Assembly: GCA_023133315.1 (NCBI GenBank)
Contig: JAGLWR010000019.1
Coordinates: forward strand, 1 to 12,959
Length of the DNA stretch: 12,959 nt
Direction: 5' to 3'
From: Methanomicrobia archaeon
Lineage (GTDB): Archaea; Methanobacteriota_B; Thermococci; Methanofastidiosales; B48-G16
Shown here one piece after another: positions 6,037 through 12,458 of the stretch. The position numbers were made by a program, and so were the translations under genes. Every line of letters begins with the position of its first letter. Within the stretch, counting starts at the first letter, position 1. The notes under the pieces were generated by a model that worked only from the letters and a program-made list of their open reading frames with translations, was not told the origin of the DNA and did not search any database.

Positions 6037-7518
6037 TCACCTTTCGAAAAATAACTTTAATTCTCTCAGTTGTTTTAGATCATTTTTGTAAAGGTCTCTC
6101 AGATCTACGATATCCCAGTATTCTCTTATAATCCTTTCAGGACCTGGCCCCCATGCGAGCACGGGAATATCTTCTCCAAGCAGAGGAACTACCACCTCAG
6201 GCCTGAATATCCCCGCTCCAAATAACTCCACCCACTGTTTTTTTGTCGGATGAAATACTTCTGCTTCAACACTCGGCTCCGTGTACGGAAAATACGCAGG
6301 TCTGAACCTGAATTTTTTGAATCCCATCTTTACCAGATACCTTTTCAAGTATCCAAAAAGCTGTCTGAAACTGGCATTTTCGTCGACTACGATCCCGTCC
6401 GTCTGGTAAAACTCGGCCAGATGATTCCAGTCCAATGTTTCGTTTCTGAAAACTTTTCCAATGGAGAAAAATTTGGCAGGGATATCCTCTTTTTTCAACG
6501 TTGCCAATGTCCTTGCGGATAAACTCGTGGTGTGCGTCCTCAAAATGAGTTTTTTTGCTATATTTTCATCCCATTCATACCCCCAGCCTTCCATTATTCC
6601 ATTTTCATGCATATTTTTTACGCTTTTTACTAACTCTTTCTCTGGAAGAGAGTTTTCCTCGGGATATTTTAAAAAGAACGTGTCCTGCATATCTCTTGCA
6701 GGATGATCTTGCGGCTGGAAAAGAGCATCGAATACCCAGAACTGTGTATCTACTATGGGACCTTTCATCTCTTTGAAACCCATCTCTATCCAGATACTTC
6801 TTACGTACTCTAAAGCTTGGTTTACAAAATGTTTTTTCCCCGGATATATCTCCTTTACATCTGTTTTTATATTGAATTTTTTAAATTCGGCATTTTTCCA
6901 TAATTGTTTAATAATTATTTCTGGTGTTAGCTGCGATATCTCTTCTTTAAGAACTATACCTTTTTCTAACTCCTGAATTCCGAGGTCTGTCAGGATAAGA
7001 GTTCTTTTGATCTTCTCTTTTATCTCTACAGCTTTTCTGGATTTTAAAATATCCAGAACGTTTTTCGGAATTTCCTGAAGGTTCATTTTATCTTTTTCCA
7101 AATTTTTCAGAATTTTTTCATCTTCTGTTTTTCTATTTAAGAAATTTTTACCTTCTTCAGTAATCTCCAGGAAATTCCTATTTTTTATTTTTTTAATTCT
7201 GGCCCAGTCTCTTTTTTTGAGCCATCCGAGTGCAATTCCGCTTTCTAAGTGCAGTTCATCGAGAAATATTCCTTTTCCAATCTTCTTCAATACGTCTCTT
7301 TCAGGCAGCGTCGTTGAAAGTTTTTTGCCCCCATCTGTAATTTTAACAATTCTCTCAATTTTTTCTTCGATTTTTATCAGATTCTTAGAAGACAGCCAGA
7401 GTGCAGCTCGCATTACAGCGACTTCGTCCAGGTTTGCTCTTTTCGCTGTATTTTCTACACTTTCTTCTTTATTCTCCTTTAATGCTATAAGAACTTTTTT
7501 TTCGTGTAAACTAAGCAC
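6037..7518 (-). CDS. pheS: Phenylalanyl-tRNA synthetase alpha subunit, archaeal type
   Basis: The catalytic class II subunit, 493 residues, GTG start at 7518 with SD AGGAGG (7531-7526) seven bases upstream. Residues 1-200 contain repeated winged-helix-like units, as in archaeal and eukaryotic PheS, which contact tRNA. The catalytic core follows: motif 1 around EMGFKEMKGPIVDTQFWVFD (255-274), FQPQDHPARDMQDTFF (277-292), the substrate segment RTHTTSLSARTL (337-348), motif 2 FRNETLDWNHLAEFYQTDG (367-385), FPYTEPSVEAEVFHP (420-434), and motif 3 GIFRPEVVVPLL to AWGPGPERI (446-473). Motif 3 normally reads GxGxER with small or aliphatic residues; here both variable positions are proline. The Arg is kept, so the subunit should be active. 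The gene is the only promoter-proximal housekeeping gene here that is not leaderless: a TATA box at 7605-7614 predicts a 5' leader of about 65 bases. Confidence 0.97.
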   Translation of the reverse strand: MLSLHEKKVLIALKENKEESVENTAKRANLDEVAVMRAALWLSSKNLIKIEEKIERIVKITDGGKKLSTTLPERDVLKKIGKGIFLDELHLESGIALGWLKKRDWARIKKIKNRNFLEITEEGKNFLNRKTEDEKILKNLEKDKMNLQEIPKNVLDILKSRKAVEIKEKIKRTLILTDLGIQELEKGIVLKEEISQLTPEIIIKQLWKNAEFKKFNIKTDVKEIYPGKKHFVNQALEYVRSIWIEMGFKEMKGPIVDTQFWVFDALFQPQDHPARDMQDTFFLKYPEENSLPEKELVKSVKNMHENGIMEGWGYEWDENIAKKLILRTHTTSLSARTLATLKKEDIPAKFFSIGKVFRNETLDWNHLAEFYQTDGIVVDENASFRQLFGYLKRYLVKMGFKKFRFRPAYFPYTEPSVEAEVFHPTKKQWVELFGAGIFRPEVVVPLLGEDIPVLAWGPGPERIIREYWDIVDLRDLYKNDLKQLRELKLFFER

Positions 7519-7525
7519 AGAAAAA

Positions 7526-7531
7526 CCTCCT
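7526..7531 (-). promoter_or_regulatory. Shine-Dalgarno site of pheS
   Basis: The minus strand reads AGGAGG, seven bases before the GTG at 7518-7516. It supports GTG as the true start and shows that pheS is translated from a leader-containing mRNA. Confidence 0.8.
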
Positions 7532-7548
7532 AAAACTAAGCAAAAGGA

Positions 7549-7584
7549 TCAAAATTGGCGGGGATCACGCACCGTGTTGTTCAT
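7549..7584 (-). CDS. Possible 11-residue upstream ORF in the pheS leader
   Basis: On the minus strand an ATG at 7584 opens a 12-codon frame, MNNTVRDPRQF then TGA, ending 30 bases before the pheS GTG. A TATA box (CTTTTAAAG, 7614-7605) is centred about 25 bases before this ATG, the same distance that precedes the leaderless genes sppA, spoIIM, ytcJ-like and ecfA here. The pheST transcript may therefore begin with this mini-ORF and reach pheS through its strong SD. The last sense codon is Phe (TTT), but there is only one, unlike the run of Phe codons in bacterial pheL leader peptides. No homologue is known to me; chance is a serious alternative. Confidence 0.3.
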   Translation of the reverse strand: MNNTVRDPRQF

Positions 7585-7604
7585 GATAAAAATAGGGGAA
7601 GGTA

Positions 7605-7614
7605 CTTTAAAAGG
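7605..7614 (-). promoter_or_regulatory. Candidate TATA box of the pheST operon
   Basis: The minus strand reads CCTTTTAAAG (plus strand CTTTAAAAGG). About 25 bases downstream lies 7584, giving a leader of about 65 bases before pheS. The same sequence read on the plus strand recurs at 7694-7703 as the spoIIM TATA box. An alternative element, CTATTTTTATC (7595-7585), would give a shorter leader. Confidence 0.5.
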
Positions 7615-7693
7615 TTTCCTCTATGGAGTTGCATAATTTGCCTCTAATTAACTTTATTTTCTATCGATTGATTCAAAGTCATAAATTGAAAAC

Positions 7694-7703
7694 CTTTAAA
7701 AGG
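7694..7703 (+). promoter_or_regulatory. TATA box of the spoIIM-trm112-like operon
   Basis: CTTTAAAAGG is centred about 25 bases before the ATG at 7723, and no SD precedes that ATG, so the transcript is probably leaderless. Confidence 0.6.
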
Positions 7704-7722
7704 TAACGATCAGAGAATAGTT

Positions 7723-8352
7723 ATGGAGTTGTTCAAAAGGGAAGTATTTAGAAGATTGTTAAAAAGAAACAAGAATTCTATAGCTGCAGGTATTATCCTT
7801 TTCATTATAGGAAGCGTTGCAGGATATGTTTTTTATCTTGGCAATCCGGGCATTGGAGATCCAGAAGAATCGCCAGTATTCAGCGCACTGAAAGAAAAAT
7901 TTTCTTTTTTTGAAACTTTGAACACTCCCGGTAAAATTCTTTTTATTTTTTTAAATAATCTTTTGGTGGTCGTTCTCTCCATATTTCTTGGAGCTATTTT
8001 AGGACTTTTTCCAATTTTTGCGGCCCTTTTGAATGGATTTGTCATGGGAATGGTTTCAGGAGCAGTGGTAGAAAGTGAGGGAGTTGGATATCTTTTAGCA
8101 GGGGTAGCACCTCATGGAATTTTTGAACTACCTGCAATTCTCGTCGCCATAGGACTTGGATTAAAGCTCGGATATCTAATTATTAGTACGATCATATCGA
8201 TACTTTTGAGTAAACCAACGAAAGATAACGATTTCAAAATTTTCTTCGGAGAGTTAAAACCTGCGCTCATGATAATAGTGTTGCTGCTCTGCATAGCTGC
8301 CTTTGTAGAGGTTTTGATAACGCCTGCGTTTATAACAATAGCGGGAGGTTAG
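7723..8352 (+). CDS. SpoIIM/DUF95 family integral membrane protein
   Basis: A 209-residue membrane protein of the stage II sporulation M (DUF95) family, common in archaea and in non-sporulating bacteria, where its role is not established; in Bacillus SpoIIM acts in engulfment with peptidoglycan hydrolases, which does not carry over to an archaeon. The family hallmark is GVAPHGIFELPAILVAIGLG (127-146), with the PHGxxE core at 130-135 inside a membrane segment. Likely membrane helices lie at about 18-39, 69-95, 96-117, 121-152 and 180-203, after a basic N-terminus (FKREVFRRLLKRNK) that should face the cytosol. The ATG at 7723 follows a TATA box by about 25 bases and has no SD, pointing to a leaderless mRNA. 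The Trm112-like gene starts three bases after the stop, so the two are expressed together. Confidence 0.9.
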   Translation: MELFKREVFRRLLKRNKNSIAAGIILFIIGSVAGYVFYLGNPGIGDPEESPVFSALKEKFSFFETLNTPGKILFIFLNNLLVVVLSIFLGAILGLFPIFAALLNGFVMGMVSGAVVESEGVGYLLAGVAPHGIFELPAILVAIGLGLKLGYLIISTIISILLSKPTKDNDFKIFFGELKPALMIIVLLLCIAAFVEVLITPAFITIAGG

Positions 8353-8355
8353 AAA

Positions 8356-8514
8356 ATGGATAAAGAACTGATAGATATACTCGCGTGCCCCGTTTGTAAG
8401 GGAGACGTTTTTCTGGACGAAAAACAAAATAAAATAATCTGTAAAAAATGTGGAAGAAAATACAGGATCGAAGATGGGATACCGATAATGCTTGAAGAGG
8501 AATCAGAGTTATAA
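8356..8514 (+). CDS. Trm112-like small zinc protein
   Basis: A 52-residue protein, MDKELIDILACPVCKGDV..., with CPVC (Cys11, Cys14) and CKKC (Cys29, Cys32) forming a zinc knuckle pair, then the family ending RKYRIEDGIPIMLEEE. This is the layout of Trm112/YcaR (UPF0434) proteins. Trm112 activates several methyltransferases that modify tRNA, rRNA and translation factors, in eukaryotes and in haloarchaea; that role here is by family only. No methyltransferase is next to it. The start is fixed by SD GGAGG (8344-8348), seven bases upstream, inside the end of the SpoIIM gene. Its last two codons, TTA TAA, overlap the last two codons of the convergent amidohydrolase gene over the same six-base palindrome. 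Confidence 0.9.
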   Translation: MDKELIDILACPVCKGDVFLDEKQNKIICKKCGRKYRIEDGIPIMLEEESEL

Positions 8515-9927
8515 AACTATTTTCCCATCAAAGATCGTTTTTTCCACTTTTATTTTTTCCATCTCCGAAAAAATATTTCCTGAAAGTATAACGATATCTG
8601 CAAGTTTTCTTCTTTCTATGCTTCCGAGATCATCCTCTCTGTAAGCAAGATAGGCACTTCCCATTGTATAAAATTTAATCGTATCTTCGATGGAGATACT
8701 TTCTCCATAGGGGTCGTTGACAGCCCATTTTATTCCAAATAGTGGAGAAAAAGGCATGCAGTCAGACCCAAATCCTATTTTAATCCCTTTCTCTACCATT
8801 TTTTTGTATCTGTTATTTAAAACGGCTCTATCTCCTAATCTTTCAACATACATGTTTTTAGACCATTTCAAAAAGTTGGGCTGTAATGAACATGGAACTT
8901 TCAGTTTTTTAATTCTTTCACGAATTTTTTCGTTTGTTATTTCAACATGTTCCATTTTATGTCTCATTTTTCCTGGGATACTCTCCAAGCAGTCCAGTAC
9001 CTGTTCTATTGCTCTATCACCTATGCAGTGGATCATTGCCTGCAGTTCATTTTCATCAGCTTTTTTTATCAGTTCCATAAGTTCCTCGTCTTTATAGAAG
9101 AGCGTACCGTTTTGCCCAGTTCCTTTATAATTGAAAGACAATGCAGCTGTTTTAGCTCCCAACGATCCGTCTGTAAATATTTTAATCCCGTTAAATCTCA
9201 ATTTTTCGGATCTTATTCTGGAAAGGCCTGCGGCCACGATATGATCGATATATTTTGCCTTCATATACAGATGGGCTCGTACTCCGAGGATTCCTTTCTC
9301 CTCTGTTTTTTCATATGCCCTGAAGATATGAGGTGTAACTGTATCCACGATACTTGTAACTCCAAGAGAGTATGCGAGCTTTGTTGCATTTTCTATGCCC
9401 CTGACATAATCTTCAATTGTTTTTGGGCAAATTTTCGAGATCTTGGAGAGGTTATCCTCTTTAAATATTCCTTTTTCTAGATCATAGAATTTAGGATTGA
9501 GATCGTTGAGATCTATCATCCCCATGGCCGCAGAATTAAGTACTGCCAGATGTCCGCAGACTCTAATGGCTATTACGGGGAAATCAAAGACATCTAAATC
9601 TTTTCTGAGTATATACCTCTTTTCTTTGAATAACGTTTCATCCCATCCGTGGACAACGTTTAATTTCTTTGTTTTTATCGTTTTCAGGACGTCTCCCACG
9701 CTCCCACACTCTGAAACATCATTTTCCACATCGGTTCCCATCGTTGCAAAATGCGTATGGGAATCAAAAAATCCGGGAATAACAGTTTTTTCCTCTGCAT
9801 CTATTACGACAGTGTTTTTATCGATTAAGTTCTCTATCTGTCCCACTTTTTTTATCTTGTTATTTTCTATATAGACATTTTTTTCTTTTCTGCCAAAGAT
9901 ATCTCCATTTATGATGGCCAGGCTCAT
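8509..9927 (-). CDS. YtcJ-like amidohydrolase
   Basis: A 472-residue metal-dependent hydrolase of the amidohydrolase superfamily, YtcJ/amidohydrolase-3 group; substrates of most members are unknown. The N-terminal beta-sandwich part (1-50, with VIDAEEKTVIPGFFDSHTHF) leads into the TIM barrel. Probable metal ligands are His57 and His59 (DSHTHF), Lys239 (GIKIFTDGSLGAKT), His300 (AMIHCIGDRAIEQV), His337 (RHKMEHVEITN) and Asp389 (GFGSDCMPFSPL), so the active site appears complete. The C-terminal KLADIVILS returns to the sandwich domain. There is no signal peptide, so it is cytosolic. The ATG at 9927 lies about 28 bases after a TATA box, without an SD, so the mRNA is likely leaderless. It stands alone between convergent and divergent neighbours, and context does not identify a substrate. 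Confidence 0.92.
   Translation of the reverse strand: MSLAIINGDIFGRKEKNVYIENNKIKKVGQIENLIDKNTVVIDAEEKTVIPGFFDSHTHFATMGTDVENDVSECGSVGDVLKTIKTKKLNVVHGWDETLFKEKRYILRKDLDVFDFPVIAIRVCGHLAVLNSAAMGMIDLNDLNPKFYDLEKGIFKEDNLSKISKICPKTIEDYVRGIENATKLAYSLGVTSIVDTVTPHIFRAYEKTEEKGILGVRAHLYMKAKYIDHIVAAGLSRIRSEKLRFNGIKIFTDGSLGAKTAALSFNYKGTGQNGTLFYKDEELMELIKKADENELQAMIHCIGDRAIEQVLDCLESIPGKMRHKMEHVEITNEKIRERIKKLKVPCSLQPNFLKWSKNMYVERLGDRAVLNNRYKKMVEKGIKIGFGSDCMPFSPLFGIKWAVNDPYGESISIEDTIKFYTMGSAYLAYREDDLGSIERRKLADIVILSGNIFSEMEKIKVEKTIFDGKIVL
8538..8558 (+). terminator. Oligo-T tracts after the Trm112-like gene
   Basis: Two T6 runs (8538-8543 and 8553-8558) follow the plus-strand stop at 8514 and lie in the 3' end of the opposing amidohydrolase gene. 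Because the convergent genes overlap, termination must take place inside the opposite gene. A T6 on the minus strand (8448-8443) could serve the amidohydrolase in the same way. Confidence 0.4.
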
Positions 9928-9950
9928 GTTTTATCAATTGCCCACACTTC

Positions 9951-9960
9951 TTATATATTT
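9951..9960 (-). promoter_or_regulatory. TATA box of the YtcJ-like gene
   Basis: The minus strand reads AAATATATAA, centred about 28 bases before the ATG at 9927. The divergent ecf promoter begins only about 30 bases away. Confidence 0.6.
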
Positions 9961-9990
9961 ATTTATCAAAAGTGAGTACGTAAACTTAAA

Positions 9991-9998
9991 TTTATAAA
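9991..9998 (+). promoter_or_regulatory. TATA box of the ecf operon
   Basis: TTTATAAA, centred about 26 bases before the ATG at 10020 with no SD between, indicates a leaderless transcript. No riboswitch could fit in this gap, so if the importer is vitamin-regulated it must be through a DNA-binding repressor or elsewhere. Confidence 0.65.
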
Positions 9999-10019
9999 CG
10001 TGTTATCCAATCATCTTTC

Positions 10020-10862
10020 ATGATACGGTTCAAGGATGTGTCCTTCAGATACTCAAAAGATCAAAATTATGTTTTGCAAGATATTAGTTTTAATGTTAAA
10101 AAGGGAGAGTTTTTGGGAATGTCAGGACCTTCGGGATCAGGGAAATCTACTTTATGTCTGATGATGAACGGGATTATTCCCAAAACAATTCAGGGGGATT
10201 TTTCTGGGGATGTATACATAGACGGTGAAAATATAGCAGAAAAAGAAATTTATGAAATCTCCGAAAAGCTTGGATTGATCCTTCAAAACCCGGAATCTCA
10301 ACTATTTTCAATGACCGTAGAAGAAGAACTGGCATTTGGTCCCGAGAATCTTGGAATAAAGAGGGAGGAAATAGAAGATAGAATATCATGGGCTTTACGG
10401 TTAGTGAGCATGGAACGATTTAGAGAAGCTTTTCCGCATCAATTGTCTGGTGGCGAAAAGCAGAAGATCGCTATAGCCTCTCTCCTTACGATGAAACCAG
10501 AGATTTTGGTTCTTGATGAACCAACGAGTAATCTCGATCCAAAAAGCAGGATAGAGATCTTTAAGATCGTACAGAAGTTGAACAGAAAAGGAATGACAGT
10601 TGTTGTCGTGGAACACGAGACAAATTTTATCAGCACTGCAGACAATATCCTGATCTTAAATGAGGGGAGGATCGTCAGGTATGGAACTCCAAAAAAGATA
10701 TTTAGAGAAGCAGATTTTTTAAAAAAAATCGGAGTTAGAGTTCCAGAAATCGTTGAATTTTCTCATTGCCTTTTGAAAGATGGATATACAGACGATATTT
10801 TTCTTTCGGTGACTGAGGCTCTGGAGGGGTTAAATGTTAAAAGTAGAAGATCTCTGTTATGA
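10020..10862 (+). CDS. ecfA: ECF transporter ATPase subunit, first copy
   Basis: One of the two ATPases that drive energy-coupling-factor importers for vitamins or metals, acting on the inner face of the membrane. The 280 residues carry all ABC motifs: Walker A GPSGSGKST (36-44), Q-loop LILQNPESQLF (Gln89), signature LSGGEKQKIAIA (142 on), Walker B ILVLDEP (162-168), D-loop SNLD and His199 in VVVEHE. The NPESQLFS segment after the Q-loop and the EEELAFGPENLG segment are typical of EcfA/CbiO. The last 29 bases overlap the second ecfA. I place the start at the ATG at 10020, as it follows the TATA box by about 26 bases and matches the usual start of the domain (MIRFKDVSFRYSK). Confidence 0.95.
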   Translation: MIRFKDVSFRYSKDQNYVLQDISFNVKKGEFLGMSGPSGSGKSTLCLMMNGIIPKTIQGDFSGDVYIDGENIAEKEIYEISEKLGLILQNPESQLFSMTVEEELAFGPENLGIKREEIEDRISWALRLVSMERFREAFPHQLSGGEKQKIAIASLLTMKPEILVLDEPTSNLDPKSRIEIFKIVQKLNRKGMTVVVVEHETNFISTADNILILNEGRIVRYGTPKKIFREADFLKKIGVRVPEIVEFSHCLLKDGYTDDIFLSVTEALEGLNVKSRRSLL

Positions 10863-11625
10863 GTATGAATCAGGGTTTCAACTAAAAAATATAAATCTTG
10901 AGGTAAAGGGAGGAGAGTCCATAGGCATTATTGGTGAGAACGGATCGGGAAAAACAACACTTGTAAAAAACTTGATAGGTCTTCTAAGACTAAACTCAGG
11001 CAGAATCCTTCTCGACGGAAAAGATACGTCCACGATGAGTGTTGCCGAGATCGCCAGAAGTATAGGATTTGTGTTCCAAAATCCGGATAATCAGATATTT
11101 GCTTCCAGTGTAAAGGAAGAAGTTAGTTTTGGTCCCCAGAATTTAAAAATAGACAACATTGAAGAAAAAGTAACCAATGTACTGAAAACAACCGATCTTT
11201 TCAAATATAAAGATTCGCATCCTTTTAATCTATCCGGCGGAGAAAAACAGAGACTGGCCTTGGCTTCTATTCTCGTAATGAATCCAAAAATTCTTATTCT
11301 TGACGAGCCCACCTCCGGACTGGACTTAAAGAATGCGAGGAAACTCATAGAGATAGTAAAAAAGCTTCAGAAAGAAGGAAGAACATTGATAGTAATTTCG
11401 CACGATATGGAGTTAATATCAGATCTCTGTGATAGAGTTGTTTTAATGAAATCAGGTGAAATTATAGCCGATGGAGCTATAAAGAAGATATTTGATGATC
11501 ATGATCTACTTGAAAAGACGAGACTCGATCTTCCAGAGATAGCAAAACTCTCCAAAATATTAGGATTTGGTGTTGTTTTCAGTCCCGAAGAGCTCTATAG
11601 AAAGTGGAGGGCGTCACATGATTAG
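10834..11625 (+). CDS. ecfA: ECF transporter ATPase subunit, second copy
   Basis: The partner ATPase, 263 residues, pairing with the preceding one to form the heterodimer found in most ECF modules. Motifs: Walker A GENGSGKTT (34-42), Q-loop FVFQNPDNQIF (Gln82), signature LSGGEKQRLALA (133 on), Walker B ILILDEP (153-159), SGLD, and His190 in VISHDME. Both ATP sites therefore look competent. It starts inside the first ecfA with SD GGAGGGG (about 10824-10830) close upstream, and its stop lies eight bases into ecfT. The paralogues are clearly diverged, which argues for an old duplication. Confidence 0.95.
   Translation: MLKVEDLCYEYESGFQLKNINLEVKGGESIGIIGENGSGKTTLVKNLIGLLRLNSGRILLDGKDTSTMSVAEIARSIGFVFQNPDNQIFASSVKEEVSFGPQNLKIDNIEEKVTNVLKTTDLFKYKDSHPFNLSGGEKQRLALASILVMNPKILILDEPTSGLDLKNARKLIEIVKKLQKEGRTLIVISHDMELISDLCDRVVLMKSGEIIADGAIKKIFDDHDLLEKTRLDLPEIAKLSKILGFGVVFSPEELYRKWRASHD
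11606..11611 (+). promoter_or_regulatory. Shine-Dalgarno site of ecfT
   Basis: GGAGGG lies six bases before the ATG at 11618, inside the second ecfA. It favours this ATG over an in-frame ATG 51 bases upstream (11567), which would add residues that look like read-through of the ecfA end. Confidence 0.65.
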
Positions 11626-12409
11626 ATACACGATGTTTCTCAAACGAAAATCGATCCTTCATTCTATAGATCCGCGATCAAAGATAATCCTCTCATTATT
11701 TTTATTCGTGGTGTGCATCTTTTTTAATAATCCTTTTTTCGTTGGAACTTTGTTTTTTTCTCTTATTATTTTCCTTAAAATATTTGGAAAAGTGGAGATA
11801 AGAAAAACTCTTTCATTTTTAAAACCGATGCTTCCTTTTGTTATAATGATAATGCTTCTATGGATACTTCTGGGGAGTGAAAAGGGGAATGTTATCTATC
11901 AGATATGGAAGCTAAAAATAAAGGATGTGAATATAGCAATGGCTTTTGCAATGGGATTCAGAGTTCTTGCAATGATTCTGTCAACATTTTTACTTTTAAT
12001 GACGACGGAACAGAGAGACCTCGTTCTCGCACTGGTAAAAATGAAGCTTCCTTATGACTACGGGCTCACAATAGCGATCGCTTTAAGGTACGTACCGACG
12101 CTTGCAAGTCTTGCAGTTTCTATAACAGACGCTCAAAAAGCACGAGGCCTGGAGCTGGAAAAGGGAAATATCCTCGAGAAGATAAGAAAATATGTCCCGA
12201 TCCTTGTGCCTTTGATAGTCAAATCAATACAGTTGGCCCAGGAACTTGCCATAGCCATAGAAACGAGAGCGTTCGGTAAACCCAATAGAACCTTTTACAG
12301 GGACCTAAAATTTAAATTCAAAGATCTCGTATTTCTTTTTGCAGCTGTGATTTTCTTTGTCATATGCTTATATTTGAGGATAAAAGATTATGGTACTCTG
12401 GATATTTAG
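11618..12409 (+). CDS. ecfT: ECF transporter transmembrane subunit EcfT
   Basis: The membrane scaffold that links the two ATPases to a substrate-binding S protein. From the ATG at 11618 the protein has 263 residues and begins MIRYTMFLKRKSILHSIDPR, with the conserved short DPRSK segment before the first helix. Membrane helices are about 22-36, 40-55, 69-86, 106-127 and 240-254. The two coupling-helix motifs of the family are present: KARGLELEKG (ARG at 175-177) and ETRAFG (215-220, a common variant of the second ARG box). The frame is open 51 bases further upstream, but the SD at 11606-11611 and family length favour 11618. No S component is coded before or after it in the window, so the substrate is unknown; group II modules share one EcfAAT set among scattered S proteins. 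Confidence 0.93.
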   Translation: MIRYTMFLKRKSILHSIDPRSKIILSLFLFVVCIFFNNPFFVGTLFFSLIIFLKIFGKVEIRKTLSFLKPMLPFVIMIMLLWILLGSEKGNVIYQIWKLKIKDVNIAMAFAMGFRVLAMILSTFLLLMTTEQRDLVLALVKMKLPYDYGLTIAIALRYVPTLASLAVSITDAQKARGLELEKGNILEKIRKYVPILVPLIVKSIQLAQELAIAIETRAFGKPNRTFYRDLKFKFKDLVFLFAAVIFFVICLYLRIKDYGTLDI

Positions 12410-12410
12410 G

Positions 12411-12450
12411 TTTTAAAAAATATTACGATTTTAGTAGATTTTCTGTTTTG
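12411..12450. terminator. Oligo-T tracts between ecfT and the amidotransferase-like gene
   Basis: T4 runs at 12411-12414, 12429-12432, 12439-12442 and 12446-12449 follow ecfT, and A6 at 12415-12420 is T6 on the minus strand downstream of the opposing gene. This suits termination of both convergent transcripts. No strong hairpin is seen. Confidence 0.4.
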
Positions 12451-12458
12451 TGTTAAAT

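Noticed and set aside
7541..7580. A T-box or other riboswitch in the pheS leader
   Set aside because: T-boxes are bacterial, the leader is only about 65 bases, and the only pairing seen is a weak 4-bp CACG/CGTG stem.
7217..7636. 139-codon plus-strand ORF running from inside pheS through its promoter
   Set aside because: It starts antisense to pheS and crosses the pheS start and TATA region; no family resemblance and no SD.
7623..7706. A 27-codon plus-strand ORF (MELHNLPLINFIFYRL...) before the SpoIIM gene
   Set aside because: It ends inside the spoIIM TATA box, has no SD, and lies only 14 bases after the upstream TATA-like element, too close for a leaderless start. Probably chance.
8717..9874. 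Long plus-strand ORFs (up to 177 codons) opposite the YtcJ-like gene
   Set aside because: They are antisense to a gene with a full set of conserved metal ligands; their composition (Ser, Phe, Cys rich) is typical of shadow frames.
11567..11617. Longer EcfT starting at the ATG at 11567
   Set aside because: The extra 17 residues overlap the end of ecfA out of frame and do not match EcfT N-termini; a strong SD precedes the ATG at 11618.
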